Source: Candidatus Phytoplasma oryzae | GTDB taxonomy: Bacteria > Bacillota_I > Bacilli_A > Acholeplasmatales > Acholeplasmataceae | Direction: 5' to 3' | Length of the DNA: 33,346 nucleotides | Assembly: GCF_003263355.1 (NCBI RefSeq) | Contig: NZ_JHUK01000004.1 | Location: 1 to 33,346 of the forward strand | Shown here: in pieces, positions 24,864 to 31,907 of the stretch | Numbering within the stretch: position 1 is the stretch's first letter | Layout of the letters: every line of letters starts with the position of its first letter | Program-made: the position numbers and the translations under genes | The notes under the pieces: generated by a model | The model's input: only the letters and a program-made list of their open reading frames with translations | The model's database searches: none | What the model was told of the DNA's origin: nothing

Positions 24864-25434
24864 TTTAAAACAGAATAGTTGGGAATGGTTTAGACATCGG
24901 AAAAACTATGTCAATGCTTCTGAAATCGGAACGATCATGGGTTTAAATCCTTATGAAACGATAGAAGAGTTAATTAAAAAGAAATTATTTGGAAGTAATT
25001 TTGTAACCAACGAAGCCGTAGAACATGGGAAAAAAACAGAATCCAAAGCTAATTTATTTTTTAGTATTCTTAAAAACCGTAATTATGAACCAGCTGTTTT
25101 TGTACAAGCGCCTTTTTCCGCTTCTTTAGATGGTTATCATGAAGAATCCAAAACAATGTTAGAGATTAAATGTCTTCTTAAAAAAGAGAGTCCTAGTTGG
25201 AAAGACTTTTGGGAGAAACAAATTATTCTTCCTTATTATTGGGCTCAAATTCAATGTGAGCTTTATTGTTCGGAAACTTCTAAAGCTTATTTTTTAGTTT
25301 ATTTTCAAGACAATGATTATGTGATTCAAGAAGTTTGTTTAGATGAAAGCTTTATTCAAGAAATGTTGGTGAAAGGTCATCGTTATTTAAAACAATTAAA
25401 CCAATATAAGGAACTTTTAAAAAATAAAGAATGA
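24853..25434 (+). CDS. YqaJ/lambda-exonuclease-like nuclease
   Basis: A 193-residue PD-(D/E)XK nuclease of the YqaJ/lambda exonuclease type. The N-terminus WEWFRHRKNYVNASEIGTIMG matches the family's 'R...I.AS....GG/MG' pattern, E63 lies in HGKKTES, D93 is in SLDGY, E104 and K106 in LEIKC, and Q132/Q134 in WAQIQCEL. Such enzymes trim double-stranded DNA 5' to 3' and work with single-strand annealing proteins in phage-type recombination. ATG 24853 is preferred to 24838 because GAGGA sits 9 nt before it. Residue 108 is Leu where the left copy and much of the family have Pro directly after EIKC; the effect is unknown. No annealing protein is recognised nearby. Confidence 0.8.
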   Translation: MKINLKQNSWEWFRHRKNYVNASEIGTIMGLNPYETIEELIKKKLFGSNFVTNEAVEHGKKTESKANLFFSILKNRNYEPAVFVQAPFSASLDGYHEESKTMLEIKCLLKKESPSWKDFWEKQIILPYYWAQIQCELYCSETSKAYFLVYFQDNDYVIQEVCLDESFIQEMLVKGHRYLKQLNQYKELLKNKE

Positions 25435-25681
25435 TTTAAGCGTCCTCAATAAGACGGTAAACTGTTGATGATATGTGTCAATAAGCTAACGAAACCACTG
25501 CAGATGATTCCCAAAGGAGCTTTTTTTTAACAAAGATTTTAAAAAGTAGAGTTAGCTATTTAATGATCTTATTTATGCAATTGTTATTAACATTTTATTT
25601 TATCCTTTCTTCTTTTAGGAAGTCAAAATTAATCCTTTCTAGAAGAAGAAAGATTTTCAAAATAATAAAGGAGGCCTAATG
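25435..25681 (+). other. Conserved non-coding spacer before the HU-like gene
   Basis: The first ~125 bp (to about 25560) are nearly the same in the left element (17155-17303) and include the single 26-bp repeat (25443-25468). A 20-codon frame from 25470 (MICVNKLTK...) is interrupted by TAG in the left element, so it is unlikely to be a gene. After 25566 the two elements diverge. A weak hairpin (CTTTCTTCT / AGAAGAAAG) lies near 25605-25655. Confidence 0.5.
25443..25468 (-). repeat. Single copy of the 26-bp cassette-flanking repeat
   Basis: Exact reverse complement of the repeats at 17278-17303 and 18082-18107. Its outer neighbours match the outer side of each left-element copy, marking the clean site where the cassette is absent. 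Confidence 0.85.
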
Positions 25682-26038
25682 ATGGCTAAAAAAAAGAAAA
25701 TTAAACAACAAACAAGTGAGAAAGCTAAAATTACACAAAAAGAATTAATCACTAAAATAGCGAAAAAAACTCGTCATAGTCAAAAAGAAATTCATCATAT
25801 TTTATTTACTTGGAAAGAAGTTTTATATAGTACTTTATCCCAAGGAAAAGGTGTTTCTTTTAGTCCGATTGGTAGTTTTAAAATTAAAAAAGTACCTACT
25901 CGTAAAGGTTTAGATATGAATCTTTTAAGAACGGCTAAAAAAAAAAGAATGATCAACTTTCCTGCTCATCAAACAGTTACTTTTAGTTTAGCTGATGATT
26001 TTAAAAAAGCGATCAAAACAGCTTTAAACAAGAAATAA
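25682..26038 (+). CDS. himA: HU/IHF-family DNA-binding protein
   Basis: A 118-residue HU-type protein. After a Lys-rich tail (about 1-18) come the two helices (TQKELITKIAKKTRHSQKEI...), the strand turn VSFSPIGSFKIKKVPTRKG, a changed beta arm, FPAHQTVTFSLA and the final helix FKKAIKTAL. Usual HU is ~90 residues; the extra length is the basic N-terminus. The arm lacks the standard GRNPQTG motif (here GLDMNLLRT), so DNA contacts probably differ. AAAGGAGG at 25667-25674 favours the second of two adjacent ATG (25682). HU proteins bend DNA and assist replication and recombination. In known PMUs a himA gene is standard. The left-element copy is broken. Confidence 0.85.
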   Translation: MAKKKKIKQQTSEKAKITQKELITKIAKKTRHSQKEIHHILFTWKEVLYSTLSQGKGVSFSPIGSFKIKKVPTRKGLDMNLLRTAKKKRMINFPAHQTVTFSLADDFKKAIKTALNKK

Positions 26039-26053
26039 AGTTCTTCTTAGTTT

Positions 26054-26129
26054 CTTTAGCTTGAAAAAGAGAAGTAAGTTTCATCGAAGCTTGTTAATCT
26101 CCTGCTTACTTCTCTTTTTCAAGCTAAAG
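26054..26129 (+). promoter_or_regulatory. Long hairpin with anti-Shine-Dalgarno loop (right element)
   Basis: Arms 26054-26078 and 26105-26129 pair perfectly over 25 bp around a 26-nt loop. The loop contains TGTTAATCTCCT (26092-26103), the exact reverse complement of AGGAGATTAACA (22579-22590), the ribosome binding region of this operon's first gene. Compared with the left element, one stem pair has changed from C-G to A-U on both sides, so pairing is kept by compensation. No T run follows. Possible roles: antisense control of the first gene, mRNA processing site, or DNA cruciform. Confidence 0.7.
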
Positions 26130-26164
26130 AGGCTTATCAATAAAACAAAGGAGGATGATTTGAT

Positions 26165-26566
26165 TTGTTTATTTTAAATTGGCTGGTCGCTGGTTTAGCT
26201 ATTTTAAAAGATTTTGCTTGTGGTTTTACCCAAAGTGAAGTGTTAGACCGTCGAAGCGAATGGATGTTTACAGTTTGGCTCACCATCATGATTATCACTG
26301 GTTTTAGACCTTTTTTTGTCTTTTTAAAACGTTGTTATCAATTGTTGTTAGTCAAGCCTTTAGGATGGTTATTTAAAAAGAAAAAAGCCCAATATTTAAA
26401 AAAACTAGTAGTTTTACAAGACCAAAAAATCACTCAGTTAATGAAAGAAAAAGAAGAACAAATGAAAGAATTAAGTAATTTTATTTCAAAACATCCTAAA
26501 TTAAAAAATTCTTTAGAAGTTAAAAAAGAACCTCAAAACCAAAAGGAGGATCAAGAAGATGAATAG
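26165..26566 (+). CDS. Two-span membrane protein with charged tail
   Basis: A 133-residue protein starting with TTG at 26165, 10 nt after AAAGGAGG (26147-26154); the ATG at 26155 closes immediately. Hydrophobic segments lie at about 2-22 and 35-53, with DRRSEW between them, then a Lys-rich and Lys/Glu-rich helix (about 68-133) that probably lies in the cytoplasm. Its end overlaps the next start by 8 bp. The layout (spans plus a long charged helix) is shared by the next two proteins, so they could form a membrane complex. Function unknown. The left-element copy has a TGA at codon 6 and a frameshift. Confidence 0.7.
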   Translation: MFILNWLVAGLAILKDFACGFTQSEVLDRRSEWMFTVWLTIMIITGFRPFFVFLKRCYQLLLVKPLGWLFKKKKAQYLKKLVVLQDQKITQLMKEKEEQMKELSNFISKHPKLKNSLEVKKEPQNQKEDQEDE

Positions 26567-26828
26567 TCAAACTTATTTATTTAGTTTAGGTTTTATCTTA
26601 GGCAGTGGTTTTACTTGTTTTTTAATGTTTTTAATTAAAAAAATATTTTTTCCCACTCTTCCTTCTAGTCAAAAAATAGTGAAATTGATGAAAAAAGAAA
26701 GGGAAAAAACTTTTCAAGATTTATCTTTAACCATTAAAAATTTACATTTTAACCCTTCTGAAAAGAGAAAAAATTCTTTGTTAGAAGAAAAAAAGAAAGC
26801 AAAAGGAGTAATAGAAGAAAATGTCTAA
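26559..26828 (+). CDS. Small single-span membrane protein
   Basis: An 89-residue protein with one membrane span (about 7-28, FSLGFILGSGFTCFLMFLI) and a basic, helical cytoplasmic part. The ATG sits inside the previous gene's end (AGAAGATGAATAG), with GGAGG upstream, and its own end overlaps the following start by 8 bp, so all three are likely translated by coupling. I do not recognise a family. The left-element counterpart is frameshifted. Confidence 0.65.
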   Translation: MNSQTYLFSLGFILGSGFTCFLMFLIKKIFFPTLPSSQKIVKLMKKEREKTFQDLSLTIKNLHFNPSEKRKNSLLEEKKKAKGVIEENV

Positions 26829-27645
26829 TGTTAAAAAAAAAGGATCTTTAGAAATTATTTTAAGTATAGTAATTTTAATAGTAGTAGTAGGAATTGTGCT
26901 TTATGCTGTTTTTCAAATCAAAGAAGAACAAAAAGAGTCTAATAAAGAAGAAACAAAAGTTACCACAGAAGTTATAAAAAATAAACCGGAAGAGTCTATT
27001 CTTTCCCAAGAAATGATAGACTTGATTAAAAAGATAGATGATTTAGAACAAAAAAACAATTTTGTGAATTATGTCATTCAAATCAGAGAAAAAGCAACTA
27101 AAGATCTTACTTTAAAAACAGAAGAAAAAACTTTGTTAAATAGTTTAATTAATTTAAGAAAAAGCCAAAGAGACCTCTTAGAAGAACGCCTATCGTTAAA
27201 TAATTACTTTAAAACTTTAAGTGAAGAAATTCAAAGTTTAGAAGAACAAATTAAAAACAGTAAAACTACTGAAGAAAAATATCGTTTAAAAGGGCAACAA
27301 AGTAAAAAAGAAGCCGAATGTTTAAAGATTAAAGAAACGGAAAAAATGATTGATGAAAAAGAAGAATTAATCAAAACAATCGCTCATTTAAAAAAACAAG
27401 CGGATGAGACAACGGATACTAATAAAAAAACAAAAATCAATACTGAAAAAACTACAAAAGAAACACGTCAAACCACTATTCAAACCCAAATTGCTAAATA
27501 TATCGATAAATATTACCTAAATCTAGCGTTAAAACAAATCGAAGCTGAGTTAAAAATTCCTTTCTTAAATGAAGAAATTACGACCAAACTTAAAGAATTA
27601 AAAACCATGAAAGAAACTCAATTAAAAACGTTAGAAAGTAATTAA
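26821..27645 (+). CDS. Membrane-anchored coiled-coil protein
   Basis: A 274-residue protein with one membrane span (about 9-31, LEIILSIVILIVVVGIVLY) and a long, charged helical region (about 35-270) rich in Lys, Glu and Thr with coiled-coil spacing. AGGAG lies upstream of the ATG. The design resembles an anchored tether or spacer; phytoplasmas carry many such proteins in PMUs. There is no catalytic motif. The left-element copy is broken in several places. A partner could be the AAA+ ATPase, whose N-terminal part has the same anchor plus coiled-coil layout. Confidence 0.7.
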   Translation: MSNVKKKGSLEIILSIVILIVVVGIVLYAVFQIKEEQKESNKEETKVTTEVIKNKPEESILSQEMIDLIKKIDDLEQKNNFVNYVIQIREKATKDLTLKTEEKTLLNSLINLRKSQRDLLEERLSLNNYFKTLSEEIQSLEEQIKNSKTTEEKYRLKGQQSKKEAECLKIKETEKMIDEKEELIKTIAHLKKQADETTDTNKKTKINTEKTTKETRQTTIQTQIAKYIDKYYLNLALKQIEAELKIPFLNEEITTKLKELKTMKETQLKTLESN

Positions 27646-27691
27646 ACAATTTAATTCAACATTTAAAAATTCAATAAGAAAGGAGAAAAAG

Positions 27692-28324
27692 ATGCCTTTC
27701 ATCGTCTTTGAAGGTTTAGATGGGAGTGGAAAAACTACTTGTATCCAACATTTAAAAATTCTTTTAGAAAAAAAATATCATCATCAAGTCTTAATCATCG
27801 AAGGATTAAGAAGTTCTTCGATTGGACAGCTGCTTCGCCAAATGTTTTTATGCGAAAAAAAATTAACTAGCGTCACTAGAGTATGGTTAAGTTTAGCTAA
27901 TATGGCTCAAACCCAAACAGAATTGATTAAATCCGCTTTAAAAGAAAAGAAGATTGTTTTAACAGATCGTTGGCTTGCTTCTACTTATGCTTATCAAGTG
28001 GCTGGCTATCAATTAAAACTTTCTGACCATTATTTTAAACAACTCATGCAAGCTTTTTTTCTCCAACCAGATCTTACTTTTTATTTAAAGATTGAACCAA
28101 CAGAAGGCTTAAAAAGAAAACCAAAAGATAATCAACTAGATTACTTTGAAAGAAGAACGAAAGTTTATTTTAAGAAAGTAAGTCAAGGTTATGAACATTT
28201 CTTTCAAAAGGATTTAACAGTTAAAAGTTATGAATCAACTCTTCCTTTAAGAGTTCTTTTAAACAAAATGATGGCTTTTTTGGAAACAAGAAACTTAATT
28301 AAACTTAAAAGGAGTAAAACATGA
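27692..28324 (+). CDS. tmk: Thymidylate kinase homologue (right element)
   Basis: A 210-residue thymidylate kinase-like protein: P-loop FEGLDGSGKTT at 6-16, DRWLASTYAYQ at about 91-101 and a GLKRK lid-type segment. The EPGGT motif of classic enzymes reads IEGLRSSS, as altered as in the left copy. Its role would be dTMP to dTDP conversion for element replication, if active; one of the two tmk types in onion yellows phytoplasma lacks activity. AGGAG is 6 nt before ATG 27692. The stop overlaps the next start (ATGA). It has diverged much more from the left copy than the dnaB/nuclease region has. Confidence 0.85.
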   Translation: MPFIVFEGLDGSGKTTCIQHLKILLEKKYHHQVLIIEGLRSSSIGQLLRQMFLCEKKLTSVTRVWLSLANMAQTQTELIKSALKEKKIVLTDRWLASTYAYQVAGYQLKLSDHYFKQLMQAFFLQPDLTFYLKIEPTEGLKRKPKDNQLDYFERRTKVYFKKVSQGYEHFFQKDLTVKSYESTLPLRVLLNKMMAFLETRNLIKLKRSKT

Positions 28325-30393
28325 AACAAACTACTTGGTCATCCAAACTTTATTGGTGGTTCTTAGGTCTTAGTACGATCGGTATGATGAGTTTAACGCT
28401 TTATGGGGTGTTTAAACAAAAAATAAAAATACCTTCTACTTCGCTTAATTATCAATCTTCTCCATCTCTTTTGTCAGAAGAAGTTAAAAAAAAAGAAGAA
28501 GAACAGTCCTTAGATCATTATCTCCAAGAAATAGACAAACAACTTCGAGAAGAAAAAGAAAAAAGAACTAAAGAACAAGAAGAAATTAAGAATCAAACGA
28601 ACATCATTCAAACTAAATTAACAGAAATTAATACTGAAATTAAAACTTTAAGTGACCAAATCAAAATTTTAGAAGAAGAATTAAAAGACACTAGTTTAAA
28701 AGAAGCAGATAAAAAGAAAAAAGAAGGACAATTAACAACTTTAAAAACTCAAAAAGAAGCTAAAATTAAAGAAGGACAAGCTTGGCAAGCTAAAATTCCG
28801 GCTATTTATTTAAATCAACAAAATAATACTCAAAAGATTGAATGGCTCACTTATCAACATGGTAATCTCCAAAAACAAGGTTATTTAGAACAAAAAAGTA
28901 AAACTTTAGAAGAGGCAATTGCTTATAATCAAGCTAATAAAGCAAAAATTAAAACTTTACTGAGTAAAACGGATAATGATCAAACGACTTTTGATCAATT
29001 AAAAGCTTATGATTTGTTTTTAGATAGTCAATTAGTGACTTTTAGTCGTCAATTAGAAGAACTCAGAAAAGAATTAACTGCCCGTCGTTTAAATCAACCG
29101 TGGATTAATCAAAAAAAGAAAATTACTTTTGATGATGTTTATGGAATGGAACAAGAAAAAGAAGAATTAGCAGATTTAATTACTTATTTAAAAGCTGATC
29201 AACCTAATTTAGTGAATTTTGATCAAATTAAACCCCGTGGTTATTTATTATATGGCCCACCTGGTACCGGAAAAAGTTTTTTAATGAAAGCTTTATGTGA
29301 AGAAACCGGGGCTTATTACTTAGAAATCGATCCTTCTCGTTTTGATAAAACTTACGTAGGAGAAGGGAATGAAGAACTCGAAAAGATTTGGCGTGAAGCA
29401 GAATCACATGATAAAAGTATTATCTTTATTGATGAAATCAGTGGGTTAGCCAATCGAGAAACTAAAAGTGATAATAAAGTAGCTATTAACATTGTCAATA
29501 ATTTACTTTTAAAACTTGATGGTTTTAAAAGTAGCGAGAAAAAGATTATTTTAATGGCGGCAACAAATCATTTAAACCAAGTCGATGCTGCTTTAAAAAA
29601 CCGTTTTAGTAAATTAATTAAAATTGATTTAATTCAGGATGAAGAAATTGAAGGCTTTTTAAAACATCAATTAAGAAATTATCAAATTAGTTATCATACT
29701 TTTAATCATTTATCAACCATCGCTACTAAATGTCAAAAGAAAGGTTATTCTAACCGTGATCTAAGTAAAATCATTGATAACGCTTATCAAAAAACTTATA
29801 AGTATAAAGTTCAAAATCCTCTCCATAGTGTGATGTTACCTTCTGATTTAGACGAAGTATTGGATTATCAACAAGGAATTAAAAAAACTTTCGCACAAAT
29901 CAAAAAACATCGTTTAGCTCAGGAAACAGTATATCAAGACTGGTTAAAAGGAATTAAAAGTTTTTTACCGAAGAAAAAAGATTTAACCAAAGTTATTAAA
30001 CAATATCGTTTTCATACTTTAACTTGGCCTGGTCATGATGAACCAAGTGATGTTTTAGCTTTTGTAAAAAAACCTTTTAACAAATGGCGTACGGATGCTT
30101 ATCAATATGCCTTTAGTTCTGCTACTTTTTCGAAAGGATTAGTAGTAGATTCACCATTAAATCGATATATCGGATTCATGAGATGTGAAGAAGCAACCGG
30201 GGTAATGTGGTTTTATTATGATGGACCCCAATATCTTTTAGATGAAGATAAGGATTATTATATTGGTTTTGCGGATTTACCTTATGATCCGAATAACCAA
30301 ATAGGATTTGGTTCTACTAAAACATATCACCTTCACTTTAATCCAGTTAAAAACCAAATCATGGTTTATGATAAAAAATTTAATACCAAATAA
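28321..30393 (+). CDS. hflB: Membrane AAA+ ATPase (HflB/FtsH-like) without protease domain
   Basis: A 690-residue protein: membrane span at about 11-30, coiled coil (about 55-155), then an FtsH-type AAA module. Walker A is GPPGTGKS (312-319), Walker B IIFIDE (367-372), and the second region of homology ends NHLNQVDAALKNRF (416-429). The lid continues to about 515. True FtsH then has an M41 peptidase with HEXXH; none is present. Instead a linker leads to a ~118-residue C-terminal domain (573-690) that also forms the body of the small anchored proteins at 31908, 10739 and 9951. Peptidase-free AAA+ relatives of HflB are known in phytoplasmas and have been discussed as virulence-linked. It probably remodels or pulls proteins at the membrane. 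ATG overlaps the tmk stop; GGAG is 8 nt upstream. Confidence 0.85.
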   Translation: MKQTTWSSKLYWWFLGLSTIGMMSLTLYGVFKQKIKIPSTSLNYQSSPSLLSEEVKKKEEEQSLDHYLQEIDKQLREEKEKRTKEQEEIKNQTNIIQTKLTEINTEIKTLSDQIKILEEELKDTSLKEADKKKKEGQLTTLKTQKEAKIKEGQAWQAKIPAIYLNQQNNTQKIEWLTYQHGNLQKQGYLEQKSKTLEEAIAYNQANKAKIKTLLSKTDNDQTTFDQLKAYDLFLDSQLVTFSRQLEELRKELTARRLNQPWINQKKKITFDDVYGMEQEKEELADLITYLKADQPNLVNFDQIKPRGYLLYGPPGTGKSFLMKALCEETGAYYLEIDPSRFDKTYVGEGNEELEKIWREAESHDKSIIFIDEISGLANRETKSDNKVAINIVNNLLLKLDGFKSSEKKIILMAATNHLNQVDAALKNRFSKLIKIDLIQDEEIEGFLKHQLRNYQISYHTFNHLSTIATKCQKKGYSNRDLSKIIDNAYQKTYKYKVQNPLHSVMLPSDLDEVLDYQQGIKKTFAQIKKHRLAQETVYQDWLKGIKSFLPKKKDLTKVIKQYRFHTLTWPGHDEPSDVLAFVKKPFNKWRTDAYQYAFSSATFSKGLVVDSPLNRYIGFMRCEEATGVMWFYYDGPQYLLDEDKDYYIGFADLPYDPNNQIGFGSTKTYHLHFNPVKNQIMVYDKKFNTK

Positions 30394-30413
30394 AAAAAGA
30401 AAGGAACTAGCTA

Positions 30414-31106
30414 ATGAGTAAAAAATCATTTTTTAAAAATATTATACCTTCTAAGAAAAAACAAAAAATAACTCCTAAAAAAAGCATTTATAGACAATCA
30501 TCATCAATGAACCCTGTTAAGATCAGCATTGAACAACCTATGACTCAGAGTACTCGACAAAATAATTTATGGATTAAAATAGGAAAGATTGTGGCCACTT
30601 TTCTTTTTTGGTTGCCTTGGCTCATTTTATTAGGCGCTTTAGGATTAGTATTATTTAAGTTTTTTCCGGAAGTTTATGCAGCTATCAGTAAGAAAGGGAA
30701 GGAAATCATAGAATATGTAGTAAAACATTATAATAAATATATTGATGAACCAATTAAAAAAACATGGGAATGGTTATTTAATAAGAAACATTCTTCTAAA
30801 TCGACTATGTGGATCGTGACTATAGGCACTATTTTAACTGGTTTAATCGCTACTAATTTAACTACTAATATGTCTCGTAATTTTGTTTTAGGAGGTTTAA
30901 AATGGATTAGTCGTCTTTCCTTTTGGGGTTTTAGTTTAGTTTTTTTGTATAAACTATATCATTTAAAAGATTCAAAACCATCTACTACTGATCTACCACC
31001 TAAACCGACCGAACAAGTAGTTATTAATCAAATTAAACAACCTACTAAACAACCTGATTCGCTTCAACAAATGGATGATTTTAAAAAAAAAATCCTGAGT
31101 CCATAA
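30414..31106 (+). CDS. Three-span membrane protein, N-terminal part of a possible frameshift fusion
   Basis: A 230-residue protein: a Lys/Ser-rich N-terminal tail, hydrophobic segments near 54-82, 128-150 and 160-182, and a Pro/Thr-rich cytoplasmic end. AAAGGA precedes ATG 30414. The frame ends five codons after an A10 tract (31083-31092). A -1 shift there would skip the TAA and enter the frame of the coiled-coil gene 31181-31840, giving a ~475-residue protein. The left element has an A8G tract with the same frame relation. The function of either form is unknown. Confidence 0.7.
   Translation: MSKKSFFKNIIPSKKKQKITPKKSIYRQSSSMNPVKISIEQPMTQSTRQNNLWIKIGKIVATFLFWLPWLILLGALGLVLFKFFPEVYAAISKKGKEIIEYVVKHYNKYIDEPIKKTWEWLFNKKHSSKSTMWIVTIGTILTGLIATNLTTNMSRNFVLGGLKWISRLSFWGFSLVFLYKLYHLKDSKPSTTDLPPKPTEQVVINQIKQPTKQPDSLQQMDDFKKKILSP
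31080..31093 (+). promoter_or_regulatory. Candidate -1 frameshift or slippage site
   Basis: TTT AAA AAA AAA ATC: after slipping back one base the codons AAT CCT GAG TCC ATA AGT follow and stay open through 31840. In the left element the site reads TTT AAA AAA AAG ATC (A-AAA-AAG, a classic slippery heptamer), followed after a -1 shift by D-P-E-S-I-S. Both elements are exactly one base short of an in-frame fusion. Confidence 0.5.
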
Positions 31107-31180
31107 GTCAATTTAAGCGACCATCATCTTCTTCTTCTAGTTCTTCTTCAACTTTTTATAAACAAAAAGAAGAAGAAAAG

Positions 31181-31840
31181 ATGCAAACTTCTGCTCATCA
31201 AACTCTTAAAACAAGAATCACTGATTATTTTCAACAAAGAAATTATGCTCAAGAACGACTAGAACAAGAAAAAATGGCTTTAAATTTACAATTACAAAGT
31301 CAACAATTGGAGTTATGGACGCTTAAAAATAAACAGTTAATTGAAGAACAAACTAAAAAAGAACAAGCTGACATTATTAAAACTCAACAAGCACAAATTA
31401 CTCAATTAGAAGAAGAATTAAAAGAAAAAAAAGAAGAAATTATTCGTTTAGACCAAGAACTAAATAATCAAATGGATGCTTGGGTGCAAAAAGGACAAAC
31501 CATTAAAGCTTTAGAAGCTAAAATCGAAGGAATGGAAGCGGCTAATGAAAAAAATACTCAAAAAAACCAACTCTTAGAAAATGAAATTAATAAACTAAAA
31601 GAAGATCTAAGAAAAGAAAAAAAAGAACATCAAAAAACTAAAACAAATTTACAAGTTCAAATAGATGAATTGGTTAAGAAAAACAAAAAATATGCCAATA
31701 AAAAAGAAGAACTAAAAACAAAAACTGAAAAATGGTCTGGGATAGGATCAACTATTAGTCAAAAAGTAGATGATGATTTCAGTTATATAGTTAATAAAAC
31801 TAAAAAAGCATGGAATACATTTAAAAGTTGGTTTTCTTAA
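31181..31840 (+). CDS. Coiled-coil (Smc-like) protein, C-terminal part of a possible fusion
   Basis: The 219 codons from ATG 31181 give a long, highly charged coiled coil (about 10-190) with no other motif, ending WNTFKSWFS. Such proteins are often annotated 'Smc-like' by composition only; ATPase motifs are missing. Only a weak purine stretch (GAAGAAG) precedes the ATG, unlike nearly all neighbours. The upstream sequence in this frame (S-rich, then FYKQKEEEK) is open back to the A-tract at 31083. This supports expression as a fusion with the preceding membrane protein. In the left element the ATG is ATT. Confidence 0.65.
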   Translation: MQTSAHQTLKTRITDYFQQRNYAQERLEQEKMALNLQLQSQQLELWTLKNKQLIEEQTKKEQADIIKTQQAQITQLEEELKEKKEEIIRLDQELNNQMDAWVQKGQTIKALEAKIEGMEAANEKNTQKNQLLENEINKLKEDLRKEKKEHQKTKTNLQVQIDELVKKNKKYANKKEELKTKTEKWSGIGSTISQKVDDDFSYIVNKTKKAWNTFKSWFS

Positions 31841-31907
31841 TCTTTTAACTTAAAATAAGAATAGTGAAAAAAACATTTAGTATTAAAAAGGAGTAAAAGT
31901 TTAATTT

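Noticed and set aside
25470-25532. 20-codon frame (MICVNKLTK...) in the conserved spacer
   Set aside because: Left-element copy has TAG at codon 6 and there is no ribosome binding site.
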